A stretch of 64,000 nt of DNA from DATFVA01 sp963771705 (GTDB lineage: Bacteria > Bacteroidota > Ignavibacteria > Ignavibacteriales > Ignavibacteriaceae). Each line of letters begins with the position of its first letter. Position 1 is the first letter of the stretch. The stretch lies in NCBI GenBank assembly GCA_963771705.1, contig CAVYUP010000006.1, positions 423,289 to 487,288 of the forward strand. Direction: 5' to 3'. The position numbers and the translations under genes were made by a program. The notes under the pieces are model-generated. The model saw only the letters and a list, made by a program, of their open reading frames with translations, was not told the DNA's origin and made no database searches. Below are positions 37,234 to 46,676 of the stretch, piece by piece.

Positions 37234-37589
37234 TTTTAAATAATTCTGGTATAAATAGCTCTTAAAGATAACAATCCTCCATCAATATTTCCTCGAAAGT
37301 ATAGTTATTGCGCTTTCAAACTAGTTGAAGCGTAGTTGAAGCGTAGTTGGAGCGTAGTTGGAGCGTAGTTGGAGCGTAGTTGGAGCGTAGTTGGAGCGTA
37401 GTTGGAGCGTAGTTGGAGCGCAGTTGAAGCGCAGTTGGAGCGTAGTTGAAATGTAGTTGGAAACGGAAGGGAAGAAGATAGTTGTCCCCGTCAGCCGCAG
37501 CCCTTTTTAAAAATAAATTGTCGTAATGTTTTTATTTTTAAAAGAATTCCGTAATATTCTGATGAATTACACAACAGTTTTTTTACGTT
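37234..37589. other. Divergent intergenic region with 11-bp repeats
   Basis: This 356-bp gap separates the GH92 gene (minus) from the small-protein/TonB genes (plus), so it should hold promoters for both. It contains the motif TTTCAAACTAGTTG at 37314-37327, which recurs at 52519, and the tandem array listed separately. The last 90 bases are AT-rich. I see no clear sigma-factor boxes. Confidence 0.6.
37323..37465. repeat. 11-bp tandem repeat array, about 13 units
   Basis: Thirteen consecutive 11-base units follow the consensus AGTTGGAGCGT. Units 3-8 and 11 are identical; units 1, 2, 9, 10 and 12 carry one to three changes; unit 13 is degenerate at its 3' end. The period is close to one helical turn, so each unit presents the same face of the DNA. 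The array is not coding: 11 is not a multiple of three and no long frame crosses it. It could vary in copy number by slippage. Confidence 0.92.
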
Positions 37590-38105
37590 TTGAAGAAATT
37601 CTTTACATCATTCATCCTTTTTTTATTCCTGTTTAACATTTTTGGGTTTTATATTCCCTACCTGGTTAAACGAACCGTCATTCGTTCTGAAATGAACAGC
37701 AGAATGGAAGGGCCTTTTCCTGCAAATCTTGTAGTTAAACTTTCATTTGATGAGCAAAAAGGTGAAAAACCGGTTTGGGTTAGGGACGGTAAAGAATTCC
37801 GCTATCATGATGAAATGTACGACGTTTTGAAAAGCGAAATCGATAAGGGCAAGGTTATCTATTACTGTGTGAAGGATAGGGATGAAAAAGAACTCGAATC
37901 TTCCTTTGAAAAGCTTCTTAAAAAGAACCAGAATAATGAAGGGAAATCCCGGAATATTTCTCAGAAGGAGCTCAGCAAATATTTCCCTGTATCAAAAATA
38001 TTAATCCCTTCTGTTCAGAAAACTAATAATTTTAATTTCTGCATTTTAAGTTTTTATAAAAGCCTTAATAAAGAAATACTCTCTCCTCCCCCTGAAGTCT
38101 CCTGA
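37590..38105 (+). CDS. Small membrane-anchored protein upstream of TonB receptors
   Basis: The start is a TTG at 37590 leading straight into one hydrophobic segment (FFTSFILFLFLFNIFGFYIPYLV), either a signal anchor or uncleaved leader. The rest is soluble and charged, with EFRYHDEMYDVLKSEIDKGKVIYYCVKDRDEKEL in the middle and a proline-rich end (SPPPEVS). I do not know a function. Proteins of this general layout occur next to TonB receptors in Bacteroidota; here two receptors follow on the same strand, so an accessory role is plausible. Confidence 0.6.
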   Translation: MKKFFTSFILFLFLFNIFGFYIPYLVKRTVIRSEMNSRMEGPFPANLVVKLSFDEQKGEKPVWVRDGKEFRYHDEMYDVLKSEIDKGKVIYYCVKDRDEKELESSFEKLLKKNQNNEGKSRNISQKELSKYFPVSKILIPSVQKTNNFNFCILSFYKSLNKEILSPPPEVS

Positions 38106-38291
38106 TTCTTTCCAGATTTAATAATCACAGGTTATACATTAGAAAACAGACAACGGGAAGTCTTTCTTCCGATAGAAATTGATCTGTTTTATCTGATAGG
38201 ACGTAATGCTCCTGCCATATTGAGCGTATGTATAACCCTTCCAGAGATTTCAAATAAAAAATACTGAATTTTTTAAGAAAGGATTCTGAAC

Positions 38292-40643
38292 ATGAAGAAT
38301 TACTTGTTAACATTCTTCTTCATCTTTTTGCTTACTGCTGCCCATATAACAGCGCAGGTTACTTTCACCGGAATTGTGGTTGATAAGCAGTCCCTTGAAC
38401 CAATAGCCGGCGCGACATTAGCTGTTGAAGGTTCATCTTTAACTGCCGCCACCAATGATTTCGGAAGATTTCAATTTAATACTTCTTTAACTAAGTTTAC
38501 ATTAACCATCAGGCGTATTGGATATCTCACTAAACAGGTTTCTGTTACAGAGGCTTCCAAACCGCTATACGTTCAGCTCTCCCCTTCTCCTGTTGAACTT
38601 TCCGGAGTCCAGGTAATAGGCAGTAACCAGATCTTAAGACCGCAGGCTGTGGGTATCTTAACGACGAAAGATCTGCAGCGGGCCAGCGGACTCTCGCTCG
38701 AAAATTCTATCAACATGGTGCCGGGCGTTTTTATGCAGTCCCGTACTCCATGGGGAGGAGCAAGGATCACGATCAGAGGGTATTACCCCAGTACAAGCCG
38801 GAATAGCCCTAACAGCAATGGTTTGGGTTATCAGGTATTTCTGAATAATATACCCATTACTGATGCCTCAGGTTCTACGGTGCTGGATGATATCGATTTT
38901 GCATCGCTGGGAAATGTTGAGGTTATCAAGGGTCCCTCTTCCAGTCTTTACGGCAGCTTTATCGGGGGAACTGTTTTACTGACTTCAACAAGACCGGCTC
39001 CTGATGAAACCAGCCTGCATCAGCAGACAATAGGTGGAAGTAACGGATTATTCAGGACCAATACTTCTATTCAAAGTGCTGGAGATAATTCAGATTTTAC
39101 GGTTAATTATGGTCATCAGACTTACAAATCATTTCGACCTCATAGTGCCTCCTGGAAGGATTTTGTGAGGGCTAACGCTGATTTCCAGGCAGGCAGCAGC
39201 CAGACTATTTCAACTTATTTTGCATATAATAAATCTTATGAAGAGCTTGCAGGCGAAATTGACAGTGCTGAGTTCTATAACAGACAGCCTGTAAGCAATG
39301 AAGCCTACCTTGAAAACAATTCGCATATTAAGGTAAAAAGCTTCCGTATGGGCGTAACCGATTTCTATCGCTTTAATGAAAATGTGAGTAACCAGACTAC
39401 TTTATTTGGATCAGGAAGAACTTCAAATCAGCCTTTTGCTCACGGTTTTACTGATGTTACTCAATATAATTATGGAGCAAGAACAGCTTTCAATTTTATT
39501 ACCCGGGGTAAGAACATCGGAGTGAATGGTACGCTAGGAGGAATGGTTCAGGAATCAAATCTAACCAGCAATGGTGTGTTCGTGGTTCCTCTTCCGGAAC
39601 CCCCGCGTCCCCGGAGACCGAGTGCGTATGAAAATTACGCTTTGAATTATTACCTGTTTACAGAATGGAACATTGCTTTACCCATGGATTTTAACATTAC
39701 AGCAGGCGCAAGTTTCAATAAGAATGAATTTGGTATTATGAATATGCTTAAGAATAATCAGCTGAAGGATACCACAAACCTCACTATAAAGGCTTTTGAA
39801 CCTGCGTTTACTCCGAGGATCGCTGTTTCTAAAGTATTTAATGAAGAAGCTTCGGTTTATATAAGTGTAAGTACAGGGTATTCTCCCCCTCTGCTCGGTG
39901 ATGCTGCTGCTAGCGATGGTACAGTAAACACCAGCCTCAAACCTGAAAAAGCTGTTCAGTATGAACTTGGAAGCAAGGGAAACCTGTTTGACGGTAGGCT
40001 TGCATACCAGGTGGCGTTATTCGATCTTGAAAATACTAATAAGCTGGTACAGCAAACATCAAATTCAGTTACATTCACTACGAATGCAGGCAGACAGCAG
40101 AATAGGGGTGCGGAAGTTTCATTGAGCTATATGCTACTTAATGATCCGACAGAAGTTGTTTCTATGATGCGCCCCTGGGTTTCTTATACTTATTCAGATT
40201 TCAGGTATAAGGAGTTCAAAAGCGATAATAATAATTCTGCTGGTACAGTTGATTTCTCAGGCAATAAGGTTGCCCGCGTTCCTGATAATATGATAAATGC
40301 AGGACTGGATCTCGGAACAAATTTCGGATTATATTTCTATGGAACCTATCAGTATGTTGATAAGGCCCCGGTAACCTTCGATAATAGTACGTACGTAAAA
40401 TCCTACAGCCTCGTTAATGCAAAGATCGGCTATCAGAGAACGCTTGGTGAGCATTTCACTTTCGACCTTTCGGCGGGAGTAGATAACCTTACAAATAGTA
40501 CTTATTACTCATTCCTGTTTACAGGTCCTGATATAGAGGGACTTGCGATGCCTAAAGACGGAGGTCATGGCGACGGCTATATAATCCCGTCCCCGTATAA
40601 GGCAGCTTATTATGGTAATCTTTCTCTGTCATATGCATTCTAG
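38292..40643 (+). CDS. TonB-dependent receptor (tandem copy 1)
   Basis: The 783-residue protein has a signal peptide (LLTFFFIFLLTAAHITAQ), a carboxypeptidase-regulatory-like domain (about 22-100, FTGIVVDKQSLEPIAGATLAV), a plug (about 115-225, with INMVPGVFMQSRTPWGG and VEVIKGPSSSLYGSFIGG) and a barrel ending YYGNLSLSYAF. AAAGGA lies before the ATG. The plug looks more like siderophore/cofactor receptors than SusC. A Pro-rich loop (PEPPRPRRPSAYE) lies near residue 435. The receptor encoded next is a paralogue. Ligand unknown. Confidence 0.9.
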   Translation: MKNYLLTFFFIFLLTAAHITAQVTFTGIVVDKQSLEPIAGATLAVEGSSLTAATNDFGRFQFNTSLTKFTLTIRRIGYLTKQVSVTEASKPLYVQLSPSPVELSGVQVIGSNQILRPQAVGILTTKDLQRASGLSLENSINMVPGVFMQSRTPWGGARITIRGYYPSTSRNSPNSNGLGYQVFLNNIPITDASGSTVLDDIDFASLGNVEVIKGPSSSLYGSFIGGTVLLTSTRPAPDETSLHQQTIGGSNGLFRTNTSIQSAGDNSDFTVNYGHQTYKSFRPHSASWKDFVRANADFQAGSSQTISTYFAYNKSYEELAGEIDSAEFYNRQPVSNEAYLENNSHIKVKSFRMGVTDFYRFNENVSNQTTLFGSGRTSNQPFAHGFTDVTQYNYGARTAFNFITRGKNIGVNGTLGGMVQESNLTSNGVFVVPLPEPPRPRRPSAYENYALNYYLFTEWNIALPMDFNITAGASFNKNEFGIMNMLKNNQLKDTTNLTIKAFEPAFTPRIAVSKVFNEEASVYISVSTGYSPPLLGDAAASDGTVNTSLKPEKAVQYELGSKGNLFDGRLAYQVALFDLENTNKLVQQTSNSVTFTTNAGRQQNRGAEVSLSYMLLNDPTEVVSMMRPWVSYTYSDFRYKEFKSDNNNSAGTVDFSGNKVARVPDNMINAGLDLGTNFGLYFYGTYQYVDKAPVTFDNSTYVKSYSLVNAKIGYQRTLGEHFTFDLSAGVDNLTNSTYYSFLFTGPDIEGLAMPKDGGHGDGYIIPSPYKAAYYGNLSLSYAF

Positions 40644-40667
40644 AAACAATTATTAACAAAACAACTG

Positions 40668-40714
40668 GTGATGCGATTCCGGTAGAACCGCATCACTCTG
40701 TTAAAATTTTATTA
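40668..40714 (+). terminator. Hairpin between the two TonB receptor genes
   Basis: GTGATGCG and CGCATCAC form a perfect 8-bp stem, extended inside by TTC/GAA, followed by TCTGTTAAAATTTTATT. It would act as a terminator or attenuator after the first receptor gene and reduce expression of the second, which starts 26 bp later. Confidence 0.7.
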
Positions 40715-40739
40715 TCTGCTTTATCCAGGATCTTTAAGA

Positions 40740-43025
40740 ATGAAAATTATTTTTACACTGATAGTAATGGCTTCCGCTCTTACTTTCATAAATGCCCAGA
40801 CTATAAAAGTCGTTGATCAAAAAGAAAATTTCCCTTTAAATTATGTACTAATAACAGGCGATAATCCGCAAACAAGTGCAATTACAAATTCAAAGGGTGA
40901 AGCACCATTCTTTCCTTTTAAAAACTCATCTTCACTTACTTTTCAGCTTACAGGGTATGAGAAACTTACAGTCTCAATTGATTCCCTGCGGCAGGAAGGT
41001 TTCAGAGTCGGCTTGAGCAAAAAGAACTACACGCTTGGAGAAGTTCTGGTTCTTGGCAGAAACCCTAATGCTGAAGTTTCTAAAACAATCGGAAAGGTTG
41101 ACGTTCTTGGATTTAACTATATACGCAGAACGAACGATATGTATCTCGATAGAATTATTAACCTTGTTCCCGGTGTTAAAATGGAAACACGGAGCTCAAC
41201 ATCTCAATCTCACATACTTATTAGAGGAGTTGGCGGAAAGTCACGGTTCGGAATCAGGGATGTTAAAGTCTATTACGACGGGATACCCCTTACTGATGCC
41301 GACGGTACTACCAGCATTGATAATATAGATTTCACCAGCCTTGGGAAGATTGAAGTTATTAAAGGTTCTTCATCAGGTATTTATGGAAGTCCCATCGGAG
41401 GCACGGTTAATCTCTTCACAAAAAGAGCTCATTACCAGGAAAAGGATCTTAACGAGATAATCACCGCGGGCTCTGACGGTCTCTTAAGATCAACCTTTAA
41501 TTTCAGGGCGGGGACAGACAAACTGAACTTTTTTACTAATTACAGCTACCAGAATTATGACGGCTACCGGAAGCACTCTCACTCAAAGAAACAGCTTTTT
41601 ACTTTCGGCGGTGATTTTTTTGTAAGTGAGTCGCAGACGCTCTCCTTCTTTGCGAACTATGCTTATATAAATGATGAGTACCCGGGAGAGCTTGACAGCG
41701 TTGATTTTACTGATAACCCTCAAATGGCTAACCAGGCCTACATCGATAAAAATATCGGACTTCACAGTAAATCATTTCTTCTCGGGGTAACAAATATTTT
41801 TAAGATCACGGATTCGTTCGAAAATACTACGAGCGTTCTTATGGGACATACATTTAATGAATCTCCCATCGAACCTTTTTATAACAGGAACGATATGGAT
41901 AAACAGGGTGCAAGAACCCTGTTTTCCTATAACACTTTCCTTGGCGAATATAAAACTACGTTCGCTTTCGGCGGTGAGGTTATCCGTAACTTCAATGTTG
42001 AAAAACATTACGCAATATCCCCGGATGGAGCAGCCGGGATGATAATCTCCGACAGAGAACTTGATCTGAAGCATTTCAACCTGTTCCTGCAGGGAACCAT
42101 AAACTTTGGATCTTCAACGGTCCTTACAGCAAGCACCGGATTAAGTCAGGCAGAATATAATATGAGGGATAACCTCAGGACAGATAGTATAGACTTTTCA
42201 CTTTCGAGGGAGCTGAAGGCAGCTTTTAGTCCCGGTGTCTTGCTCAGACAATATCTTTCAGATAAGATTAGTTTATATGCTCAGGTTAATACCGGTTTTT
42301 CACCTCCTACGGTTTCAGAGATTTCCTTAAGCAATGGAAGTGTTAATGCGGATCTTAAGCCTGAAAGAAGTCTGAATTATGAGGCGGGATCTGACGGGGA
42401 CTTATTTGAGGATCAGCTGCATTATGAATTAAGCCTGTTCTACCTGAACCTTTTTGATTCTTTTATTCCACAGACTGATCAAAGCGGGTTCACCAGGTTC
42501 GTAAACGCCGGCAGGTCGCTGAATAAAGGTGTCGAAGTATTGCTCTCTTATAAACTGCTGGAAAACAAAAAAGCTTTTATCAGCCTTGTCCGCCCTTTTA
42601 TTACTTATTCGTATAATGATTTTCAGTTTAAAGATTATAAACTTAACGGCACTGACTATTCAGGAAATAATGTGCCCGGTCTGCCGCATAGTCTTTTTAA
42701 TGCGGGACTGGATATCAATTCGTCATCCGGGTTATATTTTTATCTGACTTATGATTATACCGGTGAAAGGCCCCTGAAGGATGATAACTCAGCCTATACT
42801 GAAGCTTACTATGTCCTTGACGCTAAGGTTGGATTCAGAAGGCGCCTGGCGGACGTTTTTACTTTACAGGTATATGCGGGCGTAAATAATCCTACAGGAA
42901 TCAATTACTCACCTATTATCGCCGTTAACCAGAGATCAAGGTCGGAAAGAGGATTACCCCTCTATTTTAATCCTGCTCCTAAAGCAAATTATTATGGAGC
43001 TGTCAACTTTGAATATCATTTCTAA
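40740..43025 (+). CDS. TonB-dependent receptor (tandem copy 2)
   Basis: The 761-residue paralogue of the preceding receptor has a signal peptide ending at INAQ (about 19), a short diverged N-terminal beta domain (about 20-95), then a plug with INLVPGVKMETRSSTSQ, GIRDVKVYYDGIPLTDADGT and IEVIKGSSSGIYGSPIGG, and a barrel ending ANYYGAVNFEYHF. Barrel segments such as GEVIR/NAGRSLNKGVEVLLSY match copy 1 in order. It ends before a strong bidirectional hairpin. The pair could bind related ligands or the same ligand with different affinity. Confidence 0.9.
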   Translation: MKIIFTLIVMASALTFINAQTIKVVDQKENFPLNYVLITGDNPQTSAITNSKGEAPFFPFKNSSSLTFQLTGYEKLTVSIDSLRQEGFRVGLSKKNYTLGEVLVLGRNPNAEVSKTIGKVDVLGFNYIRRTNDMYLDRIINLVPGVKMETRSSTSQSHILIRGVGGKSRFGIRDVKVYYDGIPLTDADGTTSIDNIDFTSLGKIEVIKGSSSGIYGSPIGGTVNLFTKRAHYQEKDLNEIITAGSDGLLRSTFNFRAGTDKLNFFTNYSYQNYDGYRKHSHSKKQLFTFGGDFFVSESQTLSFFANYAYINDEYPGELDSVDFTDNPQMANQAYIDKNIGLHSKSFLLGVTNIFKITDSFENTTSVLMGHTFNESPIEPFYNRNDMDKQGARTLFSYNTFLGEYKTTFAFGGEVIRNFNVEKHYAISPDGAAGMIISDRELDLKHFNLFLQGTINFGSSTVLTASTGLSQAEYNMRDNLRTDSIDFSLSRELKAAFSPGVLLRQYLSDKISLYAQVNTGFSPPTVSEISLSNGSVNADLKPERSLNYEAGSDGDLFEDQLHYELSLFYLNLFDSFIPQTDQSGFTRFVNAGRSLNKGVEVLLSYKLLENKKAFISLVRPFITYSYNDFQFKDYKLNGTDYSGNNVPGLPHSLFNAGLDINSSSGLYFYLTYDYTGERPLKDDNSAYTEAYYVLDAKVGFRRRLADVFTLQVYAGVNNPTGINYSPIIAVNQRSRSERGLPLYFNPAPKANYYGAVNFEYHF

Positions 43026-43049
43026 GTTACAGTTCGCTCCACATTAAAT

Positions 43050-43098
43050 CCGGGCGGGATTGAAAACTATTACCTTCATCCCCGCCCGGCATTTTAAT
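43050..43098. terminator. Hairpin terminator between convergent genes
   Basis: CCGGGCGGG and CCCGCCCGG form a 9-bp GC-rich stem around a 22-base loop, followed on the plus strand by ATTTTAATTT. It lies between the stop of the second TonB receptor and the stop of the YCF48-repeat gene on the other strand, so it may serve both. Confidence 0.8.
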
Positions 43099-45498
43099 TT
43101 ACTTCATCAGGATCATTTTTTTCACTAATGAAAAATTATGTAATCCATCGGCCGATCCGGCTTCAATTTTATACAGGTAAAGTCCTGAAGGATAATTCAA
43201 TGCATTCCACTGAACAGAATGTGTTCCGGTGGTTTTTAATCCGTTAAAAAGAACTGCGATCGACTCACCAAGAGCATTATAAACAGTTATCTTCACGTGA
43301 CTATCATAGGGTAACACAAAATTTATGGTAGTTACCGGGTTGAAAGGATTCGGAAAATTCTGCGATAAATTATATTTTGCCGGAGAATTAACGTAATCAA
43401 CCTCTATTGTATTGCTGTATTCTGAGGTCCCATTGAAGTCAACCTGTTTTAGGCGGTAATAATTTTTGCCTGCTGATGGTTTGGTATCGTTGAATGAATA
43501 GGCTCTGGGGGAAGTAGTGGTGCCCGAACCTCTTACAAAACCAATCGAATGCCAGCTGCCGTCTGATAGACGTTCAACATTAAATCCGTTGTTATTGGTT
43601 TCGCTTGCCGTACTCCAGTTAAGCTGTATTCCGGAAGCATTAACGCTGCCTGTAAAAGCAGTCATTTCAACAGGAACGATATCACCCAGCTTCAGGATCA
43701 TACCATTTTCACCTACAGCGTAGCCATTGTTGGCATCTGTCATGTACATACCTCTTACCATTGCATTGGTATTGCTTTCATCCCCATTCCAGGTTGCTCC
43801 GCCGTCGGTAGTGTGCATAATAACGCCGTTAAGTCCGCCGGTAATACCGTTATCCGCATCCGCGAATGCTACGCTGTTCAGGAATACTATAGTGTTGCTG
43901 TTCTGCTGAACCCAGTTTACGCCTCCATCTGTTGTCTTCAATATTAATCCTACAACAACAGGATAAGGTGTAGAACCTACAGCATAACCTGTATTTGCAT
44001 CAACAAAGGTAGCTCCGTATATCGAACCGTTTGTTCCGGATGTTTGAGGTGTCCATGTGCTGCCTCCGTCTGTCGTTCTTAGTATAGTCCCTGTATTTCC
44101 TACAGCTATACCATGGTCAGCATCGGAAAAAGCAACTCCCCACAGGGCTGCTCCGGTCCCGCTGGTCTGAGGTGTCCATGTGGCTCCGCCGTCAGTGGTT
44201 CTTAAAATAACACCCGACTGACCTACAGCAGTTCCGTGGTTCAGATCGCCGAATGAAACACTATTAAGATTTTCCGTAGTACCGCTTACCTCGCTGTTCC
44301 AGGTTAAGCCTCCGTCTGTAGTCCTTATAATTATTCCCGACATTCCAACGGCAACAGCTGTATTTACCTCAAGATAAGAAATCCCGTAAAGCTCATCTGA
44401 TACACCGCTTGCCCGGCTGATCCAGTTAAGTCCGCCGTTTGATGTTGTAAGCACTACACCGCCGGTACCAACAGCAATTCCATGTAAATTATCAGCAAAT
44501 GCGATAGAAGTCATAGCCTGATCCGATACTCCCTGAAGTTCATTTTCCCAGGTTGTACCGCCGTTTGTCGTCTGGTAGATCATTCCGCCAAAACCTACTG
44601 TAATACCGCTGGAGGCTGAAGTCATAGCAACATAATTTAGATCATTCCAGGTACCTGTACTGTAGGAAGCCCAGTTTGCGCCTCCGTCGGTTGTAGTAAT
44701 TATGATGGCACCTGAAACCACTGCGGCACCGTGGTCTGCATCATAGAAAGAAACAGAGTAAACATAGTCCCATGGGTTTAACCCGCCATCCTGTGGAGTC
44801 CAGGTTGTTCCTCCGTCTGTAGTTCTGAGAATGGTTCCTTCCTGTCCTACTACTGTGCCGTTATCTATATCTGTAAAACTTACATCTCGAAGCAGGCTGG
44901 TTACACCGCTGGTTTGCGGAGTCCAGGTATCACCACCGTTGGTGGTTCTCAGGATAGTACCGTTACCGCCGACAACCGTTCCATTATTTGTATCTGAAAA
45001 ATCTACCCCAAACAGATCTTCGGAAGTGCCGCTGGTTTGAGGAGTCCAGTTCGCTCCTCCGTCGGTTGTTCTCAGCACAAGACCGTTGTTAGCCACCGCT
45101 GTACCATGAGCCGCATCTGAAAATGAAACGCCGTAAAACTGAAAGGTTGTTCCCGATACCTGCGGAAGCCAGGTCTCGCCGCCGTCTGTTGTACTCACAA
45201 TTTTACCATTCTGTCCAACCGCGGTTCCTTTAACTCCATCAATAAAAGAAACAGCGTTAAGGTTGATGGTTAAACCAGACATTTGGCTCACCCATGTTGC
45301 GCCCCCGTCAGTAGTTCTTATAATCGCGCCGTTATCCCCCACAGCAAGCCCGTTATCTGCATCGGAGAAAGACACACCGTTAAGTGTATTCCCCTGCGGC
45401 AGTGGGTTCTGCCAGTACCATTGAGCATCAGCAGTACTCAGGCTTATTATCAAAAAAGCCAGTAAAAAGGCTGCAGATCGTAGTAGTTTGTGCACCAT
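43099..45498 (-). CDS. T9SS-secreted protein with 13 YCF48/BNR-like repeats
   Basis: After a signal peptide (AFLLAFLIISLSTADAQ) come 13 repeats of about 40 residues, each with a core like GTILRTTDGGATWTPQ; they form beta-propeller blades of the YCF48/BNR type (about residues 25-600). A beta-sandwich follows (VPVEMTAFTGSVNASGIQL, about 615-705), then a type A sorting domain (YNLSQNFPNPFNPVTTINF to KKMILMK). It is exported to the surface; such proteins often bind partners or sugars, but the role is unknown. AAGGAT precedes the ATG. It follows the TrmB-type regulator gene by 33 bp on the same strand. Confidence 0.88.
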   Translation of the reverse strand: MVHKLLRSAAFLLAFLIISLSTADAQWYWQNPLPQGNTLNGVSFSDADNGLAVGDNGAIIRTTDGGATWVSQMSGLTINLNAVSFIDGVKGTAVGQNGKIVSTTDGGETWLPQVSGTTFQFYGVSFSDAAHGTAVANNGLVLRTTDGGANWTPQTSGTSEDLFGVDFSDTNNGTVVGGNGTILRTTNGGDTWTPQTSGVTSLLRDVSFTDIDNGTVVGQEGTILRTTDGGTTWTPQDGGLNPWDYVYSVSFYDADHGAAVVSGAIIITTTDGGANWASYSTGTWNDLNYVAMTSASSGITVGFGGMIYQTTNGGTTWENELQGVSDQAMTSIAFADNLHGIAVGTGGVVLTTSNGGLNWISRASGVSDELYGISYLEVNTAVAVGMSGIIIRTTDGGLTWNSEVSGTTENLNSVSFGDLNHGTAVGQSGVILRTTDGGATWTPQTSGTGAALWGVAFSDADHGIAVGNTGTILRTTDGGSTWTPQTSGTNGSIYGATFVDANTGYAVGSTPYPVVVGLILKTTDGGVNWVQQNSNTIVFLNSVAFADADNGITGGLNGVIMHTTDGGATWNGDESNTNAMVRGMYMTDANNGYAVGENGMILKLGDIVPVEMTAFTGSVNASGIQLNWSTASETNNNGFNVERLSDGSWHSIGFVRGSGTTTSPRAYSFNDTKPSAGKNYYRLKQVDFNGTSEYSNTIEVDYVNSPAKYNLSQNFPNPFNPVTTINFVLPYDSHVKITVYNALGESIAVLFNGLKTTGTHSVQWNALNYPSGLYLYKIEAGSADGLHNFSLVKKMILMK

Positions 45499-45530
45499 AT
45501 ATATCCTTTAATTTAGATTATGTTGAGAAT

Positions 45531-46403
45531 TTATTTATTTATTGTTTGTTTGAATGATTCCACAGTAATGCCATCCGCCCAGTAACTTTCAAACATTTTC
45601 TTTAATGCTGCAGCATAATTCGGATGATCAACGAACATACTGGTTATGTTCGGCTTTAAAGAAATTCTGTCGTTCAGAGCAAACATTACTAATGCTTCAT
45701 CACTTATTACAAGTTTCATTGGAAGTTTTTCTATCAGCCTTGCTTCTTCGCCGATTTCCTGGTAGATCTCCACGGATCTCACCAGACTTTCCAGCTCCTC
45801 CTTTGTTAGTTCCCCGTATTCATAAAGTCCCTTTACGATTATATTCTGTTTCCGGAAAATTTCTTTCTCCTGCTCGATGTTGTCTTCAAGGGCAGGCGTA
45901 GTATAAGGTGGTTTGGTGAATACAAGTAATTCTTTTTTTGTGTTCTGCTGAATGCTGACCCATCTCTCCCCTATCTGCCTGATATCAGTAAGCATCTCTA
46001 TATAATCAAACGGCTCCAGGTTATCGGCACTATCCTTATGAAGCGAAACTAATTCCTTTTCCAGCAGTTCCGCGGCCTTCTTCTTCATTGCAATATCTAT
46101 CTGCTGCTTCTGTTCAAATTCCAGCTTCTTCTGTTCAACAGTCTCCTCATAATTTATTATAATATTCTTCAATGCTATTTTAGGATCGATGCTGCGATAC
46201 ATTTTGTTTCCATTCCTGCTGCTCTCCGATACAATACCTTTATGAACCAGACTCTGAAGGATTTCATAAATTTTAGTTCTGGTTACGGTGGTGATCTTGG
46301 TAAGTTCGGGAGCGGTAAACTCTTTCCTTTGCAAAAGTGCCAGGTAAACCTCGGCCTCTCGTTTGGTAAGTCCTATCTGCTGCAGCTTTGTGGTAAGTTC
46401 CAT
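45531..46403 (-). CDS. TrmB-family transcriptional regulator
   Basis: The N-terminal winged helix (LTKREAEVYLALLQRKEFTAPELTKITTVTRTKIYEILQSL, about 12-52) matches TrmB regulators. A coiled-coil linker (about 85-125, EETVEQKKLEFEQKQQID) follows and then a sensor-type C-terminal domain of about 150 residues. TrmB proteins often sense sugars and are commoner in archaea. The probable target includes its own promoter, where a 10-bp inverted repeat sits, and hence the T9SS gene that follows. Ligand unknown. Confidence 0.85.
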   Translation of the reverse strand: MELTTKLQQIGLTKREAEVYLALLQRKEFTAPELTKITTVTRTKIYEILQSLVHKGIVSESSRNGNKMYRSIDPKIALKNIIINYEETVEQKKLEFEQKQQIDIAMKKKAAELLEKELVSLHKDSADNLEPFDYIEMLTDIRQIGERWVSIQQNTKKELLVFTKPPYTTPALEDNIEQEKEIFRKQNIIVKGLYEYGELTKEELESLVRSVEIYQEIGEEARLIEKLPMKLVISDEALVMFALNDRISLKPNITSMFVDHPNYAAALKKMFESYWADGITVESFKQTINK

Positions 46404-46438
46404 AATATTTCATTTTTTGGCTAAATTCAGGGTTTTAT

Positions 46439-46463
46439 TGTATCCCTTCATAAAAGGGATACA
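46439..46463. promoter_or_regulatory. Inverted repeat before the TrmB-type regulator gene
   Basis: TGTATCCCTT and AAGGGATACA are exact reverse complements separated by five bases (CATAA). The site is 36-60 bp before the regulator start, in the gap shared with the divergent nucleotidase gene. Symmetry and place suit an operator; no T-run follows on either strand that would make it a terminator. Binding by the adjacent regulator is inferred. Confidence 0.6.
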
Positions 46464-46676
46464 GAAAATTATATATATACTTTCAAACTTGCAATAGGCA
46501 GCTGCCGCAAATATTTCAGAGTGTGAGAAATCTGAGCTGAACTGCGACTGAATCTGACAAAAGGAAGCATTCTTACAAAGTTTTGACATTTTTTTGACAA
46601 CTACCTCCTCCTTATGCCGTAGGTTTCCGCCAGAGGAAATGATTATGTCATCAACAAAAAATTAAGAGGTGTTCAT

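Noticed and set aside
37323..37465. CRISPR array
   Set aside because: The 11-bp units are directly adjacent with no spacers and no cas genes are near.
46583..46616. TTGACA boxes as a sigma-70 promoter for the nucleotidase gene
   Set aside because: Two TTGACA copies exist but no -10 box at a proper spacing follows.
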